Source: JBBSHE01 sp038253325
Lineage (GTDB): Bacteria > Actinomycetota > Actinomycetes > Propionibacteriales > Nocardioidaceae
Assembly (NCBI GenBank): GCA_038253325.1
Contig: JBBSHE010000055.1
Span: 1-16,430 of the forward strand
Direction of reading: 5' to 3'
DNA: 16,430 nucleotides
Shown here: positions 8,127 to 15,715 of the stretch, piece after piece
Layout: each line of letters begins with the position of its first letter
How positions within the stretch are numbered: position 1 is the stretch's first letter
Notes under the pieces: generated by a model
The model's input: the letters and a program-made list of their open reading frames with translations, nothing else
Told to the model about the DNA's origin: nothing
The model's database searches: none
Program-made: the position numbers and the translations under genes

Positions 8127-9320
8127 GTGGCAGCACCGCAGAATTATCTGGCGGTCATCAAGGTCGTGGGCATCGGCGGTGGCGGTGTCAACGCCGTCAA
8201 CCGGATGATCGAGGTCGGGCTCCGGGGGGTGGAGTTCATCGCCATCAACACCGATGCACAGGCGCTCCTGATGAGCGATGCCGATGTGAAGCTCGACATC
8301 GGCCGTGAGCAGACCCGCGGGCTCGGCGCCGGTGCCGATCCGGCGGTCGGCTCGCAGGCATCCGAGGACCATGCCGACGAGATCGAAGAGGTGATCAAGG
8401 GTTCCGACATGGTGTTCGTGACAGCGGGTGAGGGCGGTGGCACCGGCACCGGGGGCGCGCCGATCGTCGCGCGGATCGCACGCTCGCTCGGCGCCCTCAC
8501 GATCGGCGTGGTGACCCGCCCCTTTGCCTTCGAAGGTCGGCGTCGGGCCAACCAGGCCGAGGAGGGCATCGCGAGACTTCGTGAGGAGGTCGACACCCTG
8601 ATCGTGATCCCCAACGACCGGTTGCTGTCGATCTCGGATCGCAGCGTCAGTGTCATCGACGCGTTCAAGCAGGCCGACCAGGTCCTGCTCCAGGGCGTGT
8701 CCGGCATCACCGATCTGATCACCACACCGGGCCTGATCAATCTCGACTTCGCCGACGTCAAGTCGGTGATGTCCAACGCAGGCTCGGCGTTGATGGGGAT
8801 CGGCCGAGCCAACGGGGACAACCGCGCCGTCGAGGCGGCCGAGATGGCCGTCAGCAGCCCGTTGCTCGAGGCCTCGATCGATGGCGCCCACGGAGTCCTG
8901 CTGTCGATCTCGGGTGGCTCGGACCTCGGCCTGTTCGAGATCAACGAGGCCGCGGCGCTGGTGTCGCAGTCGGCGCACGCTGAAGCGAACATCATCTTCG
9001 GCGCGGTGATCGACGACGCACTCGGCGACGAGGTCCGGGTGACGGTCATTGCCGCCGGGTTCGACGGCGGGATGCCGAAACGTCGAGACCAGTCACAGCC
9101 CGCGCTCCGGCGAGACCCACAGAGCGCGCCGACGACCGGCGGTCCGCCCGGTGTGGTCGCCGCCGGCAACGGTCAGCAGCGGTCGGAAGCTAACCCGGCG
9201 CCGGCAAGGCAGCCGGTTCCTGCCGGTCAGGCGGGAACGGGACCGGCGCAGAGCCGGCAGCCGCGCCCGATCGCGTTCGACGACAACGACGACCTGGATG
9301 TCCCCGAGTTCCTGAAGTGA
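8127..9320 (+). CDS. ftsZ: FtsZ, tubulin-like cell division GTPase
   Basis: FtsZ polymerises with GTP into the mid-cell ring that recruits the divisome. The start is GTG at 8127, giving the typical actinobacterial opening A-A-P-Q-N-Y-L-A-V-I-K-V and 397 residues. GAGAGG at 8113-8118 is the ribosome site (8-base spacing). The frame is open upstream to 8037, but that part has no homology. The nucleotide-binding domain has G-I-G-G-G-G-V-N (15-22) and the tubulin signature G-G-G-T-G-T-G (103-109). The T7 loop N-L-D-F-A-D-V (205-211) supplies Asp207 and Asp210 for GTP hydrolysis. A Gln/Pro/Ala/Arg-rich linker (about 317-380) leads to the C-terminal peptide D-D-L-D-V-P-E-F-L-K, the docking site for SepF (encoded about 1.6 kb downstream) and probably FtsW. 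Confidence 0.98.
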   Translation: MAAPQNYLAVIKVVGIGGGGVNAVNRMIEVGLRGVEFIAINTDAQALLMSDADVKLDIGREQTRGLGAGADPAVGSQASEDHADEIEEVIKGSDMVFVTAGEGGGTGTGGAPIVARIARSLGALTIGVVTRPFAFEGRRRANQAEEGIARLREEVDTLIVIPNDRLLSISDRSVSVIDAFKQADQVLLQGVSGITDLITTPGLINLDFADVKSVMSNAGSALMGIGRANGDNRAVEAAEMAVSSPLLEASIDGAHGVLLSISGGSDLGLFEINEAAALVSQSAHAEANIIFGAVIDDALGDEVRVTVIAAGFDGGMPKRRDQSQPALRRDPQSAPTTGGPPGVVAAGNGQQRSEANPAPARQPVPAGQAGTGPAQSRQPRPIAFDDNDDLDVPEFLK

Positions 9321-9339
9321 ACGCGGGCCAGGGGCCACG

Positions 9340-10092
9340 TTGTTTCATCATCGCGAACGGGTGAGGTCGCCATCGTCGGACCGCGTGCTCGATCTGGGGT
9401 TCACAGACCGTTTTGGCGGGGTGAGCCGCCCCTCCGGGTCCTTGAACCTCGGTCGCACGCCGGGCGAGGACCCCGACGCGGTCATTGCCAACCTCGCGCT
9501 GGTGGCGTCCGCTTTCGGCGTGCCGAGGCTGGCCACGATGCGGCAGGTACAGGGCGCCGACGTGGTGGAGGTCGGGGCAGCCGGCGCCGACCAGCCGACC
9601 TGCGACGCGCTGGTGACGAGCGAACCGGGGGTCGCCTTGTGTGTCCGGGCTGCCGACTGTGTACCGATCCTGTTCGCCGACCTCGAATGCGGACTGGTCG
9701 CGGTCACACACTCTGGGCGCCGGGGAATGGTCGCCGGGGTGATTCCGGCGACCATCGACGCTCTCCGCGACCGCGGAGCGCGTCAGCTGGATGCGTGGGT
9801 CGGGCCCTTCGTCTGCGGCGGCTGCTACGAGGTGCCGGCTGGAATGCGGCGGGACGTCGCTGACGCCGTTCCGGCGTCCTTCGCGTGCACGACCTGGGGT
9901 ACTCCGTCCGTGGACACCGGGGCAGGGACGCGTGCCCAGCTGGTCGAGGCGGGCTGTCGCATCCATGACTGCTCGGTGTGCACGCGAGAGAGCACTCACC
10001 TGCACTCGTACCGGCGGAACGCGGAGGGTTCCGGAAGGGCGGGCGGTGTGATCGTCTGGCGCGAGTCCGGCTCGAAGCAGGAGACGGGCTGA
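9340..10092 (+). CDS. pgeF: PgeF-like polyphenol oxidase/laccase-domain protein (YfiH family)
   Basis: The family (YfiH/PgeF) hydrolyses aberrant UDP-MurNAc-L-Ser and so edits peptidoglycan precursors. Its members commonly sit between ftsZ and yggS in Actinobacteria. The 250-residue protein shows A-A-D-C-V-P-I (Cys107), V-T-H-S-G-R-R-G (His124), a C-Y-E-V-P motif and H-S-Y-R-R-N near the C-terminus. The family metal site uses His-Cys-His. Here the first ligand motif, normally Q-V-H-G, reads Q-V-Q-G, so Gln71 replaces His. Cys107 and His124 are kept, and the numbering matches the E. coli H71/C107/H124 triad as I recall it. The enzyme may therefore be altered or inactive. The chosen start is TTG 9340 with AGGGG at 9330-9334; GTG 9361 is an alternative. 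It lies 19 bp after ftsZ, probably in the same transcript. Confidence 0.9.
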   Translation: MFHHRERVRSPSSDRVLDLGFTDRFGGVSRPSGSLNLGRTPGEDPDAVIANLALVASAFGVPRLATMRQVQGADVVEVGAAGADQPTCDALVTSEPGVALCVRAADCVPILFADLECGLVAVTHSGRRGMVAGVIPATIDALRDRGARQLDAWVGPFVCGGCYEVPAGMRRDVADAVPASFACTTWGTPSVDTGAGTRAQLVEAGCRIHDCSVCTRESTHLHSYRRNAEGSGRAGGVIVWRESGSKQETG

Positions 10093-10136
10093 TCGCCGAG
10101 GGACCACGGGAACCGACGGCGCAGCGTCGAGGCGAT

Positions 10137-10832
10137 TTGTCGCGGCGGTTGGCCGACGTCCGTCGGCGGATCGCGTCATCCAGTCGACGGGCTGGGCGCG
10201 ACCCCCGCGACGTGTTGCTCGTCGTCGTCACCAAGACGCGGCCGGTTCGCGACATCCGAATCCTCGCCGACCTCGGCGTCCGCGACGTGGGGGAGAGCCG
10301 GCACCAGGAGGCGGAACCGAAGGTGGAGGATGCCACCGGGCTCGACCTTCGGTGGCACTTCGTCGGCCAGGTGCAGTCGAACAAGGCGGCCGCGATTGCC
10401 CGTTACGCCGATGTCGTGCACTCTGTGCAGACGGGCAAGGTGGTCGACCGGCTGAGCAGCGGCGCCGTCGAGTGCGGCCGCACGATTGGCTGCTTCATTC
10501 AGGTCAAGCTCGACGACACCGACACGCCCGCTCAGGCTCGCGCGGTACGCGGCGGGGTAGACCTGCCCGAGATGATGCGGGTCGCGGACGCGATCTGGTC
10601 CGCGCCGCCGCTGAGCCTGCTGGGCGTGATGGGGATCGCCCCTCTCGGCGCCGATCCCCGAGCCGCGTTCGAACTGCTTGCCGAGCACAGCCGACGACTG
10701 CGGGCCGAGCATCCCGGTGCAGCGGCGATCTCGGCGGGAATGAGCGGCGACTTCGAGGCGGCTGTCGAAGCGGGCGCGACACACGTGCGTGTCGGAGCCG
10801 TGATCCTCGGTCGGCGGCCGCCGCTCGGGTAA
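10137..10832 (+). CDS. yggS: YggS/PLPBP family pyridoxal-phosphate homeostasis protein
   Basis: YggS binds pyridoxal 5'-phosphate without catalysing a known reaction and balances vitamin B6 and amino-acid pools. The single alanine-racemase-like barrel shows V-V-T-K-T (PLP lysine, codon 10233-10235), G-E-S-R-H-Q-E, W-H-F-V-G-Q-V-Q-S-N-K, H-S-V-Q-T, G-M-S-G-D-F-E-A-A-V and T-H-V-R-V-G-A-V-I-L-G-R-R. The start is uncertain because no ATG or GTG lies close to the fold. TTG 10137 (GAGG four bases upstream) gives 231 residues. CTG 10089 sits in a CTGA overlap with the pgeF stop, has AGGAG at an ideal 5-base spacing and gives 247 residues, closer to mycobacterial homologues. The stop TAA overlaps an ATG at 10832 (TAATG) in the sepF frame. 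Confidence 0.92.
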   Translation: MSRRLADVRRRIASSSRRAGRDPRDVLLVVVTKTRPVRDIRILADLGVRDVGESRHQEAEPKVEDATGLDLRWHFVGQVQSNKAAAIARYADVVHSVQTGKVVDRLSSGAVECGRTIGCFIQVKLDDTDTPAQARAVRGGVDLPEMMRVADAIWSAPPLSLLGVMGIAPLGADPRAAFELLAEHSRRLRAEHPGAAAISAGMSGDFEAAVEAGATHVRVGAVILGRRPPLG

Positions 10833-10900
10833 TGTCCCTATCAGTGGTGCGTGAGGGTGCGCAACCGGTACAAACAGTCAGCGACTGGAGGCTTGAACGT

Positions 10901-11377
10901 ATGGCAGGCACGATGCGCAAGGCCGGTGTCTGGCTCGGCCTCGTCGAGAACACCGACCAGTACGACGACGAGTTCTACGACGAGGAACCCGTCGACGTCG
11001 AGGAGCGCCGTCCCGCACCCGTGGCGAAAACCGACCGGCCGTCCGCTGTTGCATCGTTGTCCGCTCGCAGACGCCCCGTCGAACAGCAGGCCGCGGAGCT
11101 GGCGAAGATCACCACCCTGCACCCACGCACGTACAACGAGGCGCGCACGATCGGTGAGCACTTCCGTGACGGCGTCCCGGTCATCATGAACCTCACCGAG
11201 ATGGACGATGCCGACGCGAAGCGGCTCGTCGACTTCTCCGCCGGCCTCGTCTTCGCCGTCCGCGGCACGATCGAGCGGGTGACCGCGAAGGTCTTCCTGC
11301 TGTCACCGCCGAATGTCACGGTCGCCGCCGAGGACAAGGCCGCGATGGCCGAGCACGGGTTCTTCAACCAGAGCTGA
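10901..11377 (+). CDS. sepF: SepF, membrane anchor and organiser of FtsZ
   Basis: SepF binds the FtsZ C-terminal peptide and tethers the ring to the membrane, which is vital where FtsA is absent as here. The 158-residue product begins with a short amphipathic membrane-targeting helix (M-A-G-T-M-R-K-A-G-V-W-L-G-L). An acidic Tyr/Asp/Glu linker follows (about 17-36), then a disordered Arg/Pro stretch. The SepF core spans about 69-141 with I-T-T-L-H-P-R-T-Y, R-T-I-G-E-H-F-R-D-G, D-D-A-D-A-K-R-L-V-D-F-S-A-G and K-V-F-L-L-S-P. ATG 10901 has GGAGG at 10887-10891 (9-base spacing). An in-frame ATG at 10832, overlapping the yggS stop, would add 23 residues ahead of the membrane helix and is less likely as the protein start. 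Confidence 0.95.
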   Translation: MAGTMRKAGVWLGLVENTDQYDDEFYDEEPVDVEERRPAPVAKTDRPSAVASLSARRRPVEQQAAELAKITTLHPRTYNEARTIGEHFRDGVPVIMNLTEMDDADAKRLVDFSAGLVFAVRGTIERVTAKVFLLSPPNVTVAAEDKAAMAEHGFFNQS

Positions 11378-11416
11378 CTCGGGCAACGACCGCTCGGTCG
11401 GTTCGTCGCCCACCCG

Positions 11417-11422
11417 TAGGAT
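11417..11422 (+). promoter_or_regulatory. Candidate -10 box for a leaderless yggT transcript
   Basis: TAGGAT fits the actinobacterial TANNNT -10 pattern and ends exactly 7 bases before the GTG start of yggT. Transcription would thus begin at or next to the start codon, the arrangement of leaderless actinobacterial mRNAs. No convincing -35 is visible, and the only Shine-Dalgarno-like bases (AGG) lie within the same hexamer. Confidence 0.4.
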
Positions 11423-11429
11423 CGACGCC

Positions 11430-11735
11430 GTGTACGTCGTCGGCTACATCCTCGAGATCGTCTTGTGGGTGTTTCTGCTGCTCCTGTTCACCCGCTGGGT
11501 ATCCGACCTGGTGCAGTCGTTCGCGCGGGTGTGGGAGCCGCGCGGAGTCATCTTGTTCGTCCTGGAGATCGTCTACACCGCCACGGACCCGCCGATCCGG
11601 TTGCTGCGGCGGATCATCCCGCCGATCCGGCTGGGAGGAATGGCGCTCGACCTGACGATCTTGCTGGTGCTGCTCATCTGCTATCTCGCGTTGTGGGTGA
11701 ATCGGCACTACATTCTCTATCCGTCGCTCACCTGA
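11430..11735 (+). CDS. yggT: YggT/YlmG family membrane protein
   Basis: This is a small integral membrane protein of the YggT/YlmG family, found beside sepF and divIVA in many Gram-positive genomes. Its exact function is unknown; roles in membrane organisation and osmotic tolerance have been suggested. The 101-residue product has two hydrophobic segments (about 2-22 and 71-90). Between them lies the family stretch T-D-P-P-I-R-L-L-R-R-I-I-P-P followed by L-G-G. GTG 11430 is chosen because it opens right before the first membrane helix. The frame stays open upstream to 11313, but that part overlaps the sepF 3' end and is Arg/Ser-rich without homology. It lies 52 bp after sepF. Confidence 0.88.
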   Translation: MYVVGYILEIVLWVFLLLLFTRWVSDLVQSFARVWEPRGVILFVLEIVYTATDPPIRLLRRIIPPIRLGGMALDLTILLVLLICYLALWVNRHYILYPSLT

Positions 11736-11759
11736 ACCGCGGAACAGTAGTCCGGGCGG

Positions 11760-11790
11760 TTGTTCGAAGTGCCCGGAAACCAGGTAGCGT
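11760..11790 (+). promoter_or_regulatory. Candidate divIVA promoter
   Basis: The 97-bp gap before divIVA contains TTGTTC (11760-11765) and TAGCGT (11785-11790), a TANNNT -10, separated by 19 bp. This would give a 5' leader of roughly 35 bases before the ATG. The spacing is long and the match modest, so this is a candidate only. Confidence 0.35.
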
Positions 11791-11832
11791 GTGGACCGCC
11801 ACTGATCAACCACGATGCAACCGAGGTAAGTC

Positions 11833-12564
11833 ATGCCGTTGACGCCCGAGGACGTGAAGAACAAGCGTTTCACCCCTGTTCGGCTCCGGGAGGGGTACGA
11901 CATGGGCGAGGTCGACCAGTTCCTCGACGAGGTCGAAGCAGAGCTCGACCGCCTGAACGCCGAGAACGCAGACCTTCGTAGCAAGCTCCAGAGCGCCGCG
12001 ACGGCGGCTTCCGCTCCGGCACCTGCGGCGCCAACGCCCGCACCCGACCCCGCGCCGGTTGCCGTTGCCACGCCGGCTGCCGAGGCCCCGACGTCCGTCC
12101 GTGACGCCTCAGGGGCGGCTGCGCGGCTGTTGGAGATCGCGACCACGAATGCCGACCAGCTGGTTGCGGAGGCGAAGAACAATGCGGACGCGATCGTCAG
12201 CGAGGCGCGGACGAAGGCCGAACGGCTCGAGAGCGAGTCGCGCTCGAAGGCCGAACGACTCGAGGCGGACGCCCGCGCCCGGTCCGGCCGACTGAACTCC
12301 GAGGCCGAGCAGCGCCGCAACGAGTTGTTCGGCAAGCTGGAGGCCGACAAGGAGAACCTCACCCGCGAGCTCGAGGAGCTGCGCGCCTTCGAGCGCGAGT
12401 ACCGGAGCCGGTTGAAGACGTACTTCGAGAGCCAGTTGCGTGCGCTCGACGGCAAGTCCGACCCGAACGGGACCCCGCTCACGCCGTCAGCGACCGGTGA
12501 CACGCCGCGCCGCTTGCGTGAGCTCCTCGGCGAGGATGAAGCCCCCGCTAGCCAGACCCAGTAG
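11833..12564 (+). CDS. divIVA: DivIVA/Wag31, polar growth and division-site protein
   Basis: DivIVA (Wag31) is a membrane-curvature-sensing coiled-coil protein that directs polar wall growth in Actinobacteria. The 243-residue product begins M-P-L-T-P-E-D-V-K-N, the family opening, with G-Y-D-M-G-E-V-D-Q-F-L-D-E-V in the N-terminal lipid-binding domain (1-53). An Ala/Pro-rich linker (about 54-90) follows, then a long coiled coil (about 92-205). Within it, three approximate 11-residue repeats (K-A-E-R-L-E-S-E-S-R-S type) are visible around 137-170. The C-terminal tail is polar. ATG 11833 is preceded by GAGG (11823-11826) at a 6-base spacing. The last 17 bp overlap the 3' end of convergent ileS. 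Confidence 0.96.
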   Translation: MPLTPEDVKNKRFTPVRLREGYDMGEVDQFLDEVEAELDRLNAENADLRSKLQSAATAASAPAPAAPTPAPDPAPVAVATPAAEAPTSVRDASGAAARLLEIATTNADQLVAEAKNNADAIVSEARTKAERLESESRSKAERLEADARARSGRLNSEAEQRRNELFGKLEADKENLTRELEELRAFEREYRSRLKTYFESQLRALDGKSDPNGTPLTPSATGDTPRRLRELLGEDEAPASQTQ

Positions 12565-15500
12565 CCGCGGCGGCGTCGGACCTCCGTAGCCACAGGTCGA
12601 GCATCCCGGTCGCCTCGTAATGAACGCCGGTCCCGTCCGGTGGCGGCCCTTCGCGGATCGACGTCGCGAGCACCTCGTCCGTGACGAGCTGCTGATGCTC
12701 GGTGACGGCCGAGGCCATGTCGGGTCCGGCGGTCCACCACAGCTCGACCCGATCCGCGACGTCGAGCCCGGCGTTCTTGCGGGCTTCCTGGACGCGACGG
12801 ATCGCCTCGCGGGCCAAACCGGCCCGCCGAAGTGCGTCGGTGAGCTCCAGGTCGAGCGCGAGCGTCTCCCCGTGCTCGTTCACGACCGACCAGCCCTCCC
12901 GGGGGCGCTCGGTGACGATCACGTCGTCGGCACCGACCGCGACCTGCTCACCGCCCACGTCGACAGACGCGCCCGATCCGTCGCGCAGGGCAGTCGTGAG
13001 GGCGACGGGGTCTGCGCTCGCGATGGCGGCGGCCACCCTCGATGTCTGCTGACCGAAGCGCTTGCCGAGGTTCCGGAAGTTGGCCTTCACCGAGTGCTCG
13101 ACGAGGTCGCCCGCACCGGAGATCGACTCGAGCGAACCGACGTTGAGCTCGGCGGCCACCTCGGCCCGGAGCTCGGGACCGAGCCGTTCGTATGCGCTGG
13201 CAGGGATCAGAGCACGGCGCAGCGGTTGCCGGGTCCGTACCTTGGACTCGGCCCGTGCCGCCCGCCCGAGCTCGACGACCCGACGCGCGACCGTCACGAC
13301 GTCGGCCAGGGAGTCGTCGACGAGCGAGTCGTCGGCGACCGGCCAGTCGGCGAGGTGCACGGACCCAGGACCGTCGCCGTTCACGGGGGCCACCAGGGCT
13401 TGCCAAACCTGTTCGGTGACGAACGGCACGATCGGCGCCATCACCCGGGTGAGCTGCTCGAGAGTCTCGTGCAGGGTGCCGAGGGCGGCAGGATCACCGG
13501 CCCAGAACCGTCGGCGGGACCGTCGGACGTACCAGTTGGAGAGGTCGTCGATGAACGACGCGACGAGGCTTCCGGCGCGTTGGCTGTCGAAGGCCTCGAG
13601 GGCCGTGGTCACGTCCCTCACCAGGCGCTGTACCTCGCTGGCCAGCCAACGGTCCAGAACGGGTCGCTCCGCGACGGCGGGGACGTCGGCCCCGGGTGAC
13701 CAGTCGGACGTCCGCGCGTACAGCGCCTGGAAGGCTGCCGTGTGCCAATAGGTCAGCAGTACCTTGCGGACGATTTCCTGAAGGGCTGCGTCGCCGACCC
13801 GGCGTGCTGACCATGGGGAGCCGGAGCACGCCATGAACCAGCGGACAGCGTCCGCACCGTGCCGTTCCATCAGCGGGATCGGCTCGAGGATGTTGCCGAG
13901 GTGCTTGGACATCTTGCGGCCGTCCTCGGCAAGGATCAGTCCGAGGCACACGACGTTCTGGTAGGCCGAGCGGCCGAAGACCAGCGTGCCGATCGCCATC
14001 AGCGAGTAGAACCAACCCCGGGTCTGGTCGATCGCCTCGCAGATGTACTGCGCCGGAAAGGCGGCGTCGAACGTTTCCTCGGAGCCCGGCACCCACGGGT
14101 AGCCCCATTGTGCGAACGGCATCGAGCCGGAGTCGTACCACGCATCGATGACCTCCGGGACCCGACGCGCCTCCCCGCCGCAGGTTGTGCACTCGAACGT
14201 GATGTCGTCGACGAACGGCCGGTGTGGATCCAAGTCGTCGAGCGGGCGCCCCGCTCGGTCCCCGAGCTCGGACAGTGATCCGACGCAGACCTGGTGGTCG
14301 TCGGCGCAGCGCCAGATCGGCAGCGGCGTACCCCAGTACCGGGTACGCGACAGGGCCCAGTCGACGTTGTTGCGCAGCCAGTCGCCGTATCGTCCCCACT
14401 TCACGGAGTCCGGGACCCAGTTCGTCCGGTCGTTCTGCTCCAGCAGCCGCTCCTTGATCGCGGTGGTTCGGATGTACCAGCTCGGGAGTGCGTAGTACAA
14501 GACGGGCGTATGGCAGCGCCAACAGTGCGGGTACGAGTGCTCGTAGGCGACATGGCGGAACAACCGTCCCCGGGCGTCGAGGTCCGCTACCAGCAGCCGA
14601 TCGGCGTGCTTGAAGAACTCGCCGCCGACGAGCGGGACGTCGGCGGCGAACGTCCCGTCGAGCTCGACCGGGTTGACGACCGGCAACCCGTACCGTCGGG
14701 CCACGGTCATGTCGTCTGCTCCGAAGGCGGGCGACTGGTGCACCAGGCCAGTACCGTCCGCGGTGGTGACATAGTCCGCGAGGACGACGAAGTGGGCGGC
14801 CACGTCTACCGGGAACTCGACCAGGTCGAACGGCGGTTGGTAGGCCCACCGCTCCATCTCGGTGCCGCGGAACGTGTCCAGGACCTGCCAGCCGTCCCCG
14901 AGCGAGCCGAGCAGCGGCGCGGCCACCACCAGCGTCTCGGTTCCGTCGGTCGCGGCGACGTATGCGACGTCGGGGTTCACGGCGACCGCCGTGTTGGACA
15001 CCAACGTCCACGGCGTCGTGGTCCACACCAGCAACGACGCCCGACCGGACAGGGGGCCGGAGGTCAGCGGAAGACGCACGAACACCGACGGGTCGACCAC
15101 GGTCTCGTACGCATCGGGCTGGCCGAGCTCGTGGTCCGACAGACCCGTCCCGCAGCGAGGACAGTACGGCGTGATCCGGTAGTCCTCGACAAGCAGCCCT
15201 TGGTCGTGAATCTGCTTCAACGACCACCAGACGCTCTCGATGTACGAGGGGTCCATCGTCCGGTACGCGGCGTCGAGGTCGACCCAGTAGCCCATTCGCT
15301 CCGTGAGCTCCTCGAACTCGTCGACGTGACGGGCCACGGACTCTCGGCACTTCGCGTTGAACGCGGCGATGCCGTAGTCCTCGATCTGCTGGTGACCGGA
15401 CAGACCGAGTTCGTTCTCGACTCCGACCTCGACGTGAAGACCCTGGCAGTCCCAGCCCGCCTTGCGCTCGACATAGAAGCCCTGCATCGTCTTGAACCGC

Positions 15501-15715
15501 GGGAACAGGTCCTTGAATACCCGGGCCTCGACATGGTGCACGCCGGGGTGTCCGTTGGCGGTCGGGGGACCTTCGTAGAACGTCCAGCGGGGACCCCCCG
15601 CATTGCGCTCGACCGACGAGGCGAAGACCTTGCCGTCCTCCCAGAACCGCAGAACCGCACGATCGAGGTCCGGGAGGTCAACCTGTGCGGGTACGGGCTG
15701 GTAGCGGCTGGTCAT
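12548..15715 (-). CDS. ileS: IleRS type 2, isoleucyl-tRNA synthetase with GXHH signature
   Basis: IleRS charges tRNA-Ile with isoleucine. The 1055-residue product is the long eukaryote-like type (IleS2) with an extended C-terminal part. The class I active site shows G-P-P-T-A-N-G-H-P-G-V-H-H, where the canonical H-x-G-H is G58-V59-H60-H61. The second signature is K-M-S-K-H (601-605). The CP1 editing domain has T-T-T-P-W-T-L and H-Q-S-P-A-F-G-A-D-D. Cys pairs C-P-R-C, C-W-R-C and C-T-T-C suggest metal sites. W-G-T-P-L-P-I-W and A-W-Y-D-S-G-S-M-P confirm the family. Of two adjacent ATGs, 15715 is preferred because GAGGG (15722-15726) lies 6 bases away; 15718 is too close. The frame continues upstream to 16006, but that is the T-box leader. 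It is convergent with divIVA. Confidence 0.96.
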   Translation of the reverse strand: MTSRYQPVPAQVDLPDLDRAVLRFWEDGKVFASSVERNAGGPRWTFYEGPPTANGHPGVHHVEARVFKDLFPRFKTMQGFYVERKAGWDCQGLHVEVGVENELGLSGHQQIEDYGIAAFNAKCRESVARHVDEFEELTERMGYWVDLDAAYRTMDPSYIESVWWSLKQIHDQGLLVEDYRITPYCPRCGTGLSDHELGQPDAYETVVDPSVFVRLPLTSGPLSGRASLLVWTTTPWTLVSNTAVAVNPDVAYVAATDGTETLVVAAPLLGSLGDGWQVLDTFRGTEMERWAYQPPFDLVEFPVDVAAHFVVLADYVTTADGTGLVHQSPAFGADDMTVARRYGLPVVNPVELDGTFAADVPLVGGEFFKHADRLLVADLDARGRLFRHVAYEHSYPHCWRCHTPVLYYALPSWYIRTTAIKERLLEQNDRTNWVPDSVKWGRYGDWLRNNVDWALSRTRYWGTPLPIWRCADDHQVCVGSLSELGDRAGRPLDDLDPHRPFVDDITFECTTCGGEARRVPEVIDAWYDSGSMPFAQWGYPWVPGSEETFDAAFPAQYICEAIDQTRGWFYSLMAIGTLVFGRSAYQNVVCLGLILAEDGRKMSKHLGNILEPIPLMERHGADAVRWFMACSGSPWSARRVGDAALQEIVRKVLLTYWHTAAFQALYARTSDWSPGADVPAVAERPVLDRWLASEVQRLVRDVTTALEAFDSQRAGSLVASFIDDLSNWYVRRSRRRFWAGDPAALGTLHETLEQLTRVMAPIVPFVTEQVWQALVAPVNGDGPGSVHLADWPVADDSLVDDSLADVVTVARRVVELGRAARAESKVRTRQPLRRALIPASAYERLGPELRAEVAAELNVGSLESISGAGDLVEHSVKANFRNLGKRFGQQTSRVAAAIASADPVALTTALRDGSGASVDVGGEQVAVGADDVIVTERPREGWSVVNEHGETLALDLELTDALRRAGLAREAIRRVQEARKNAGLDVADRVELWWTAGPDMASAVTEHQQLVTDEVLATSIREGPPPDGTGVHYEATGMLDLWLRRSDAAAATGSG

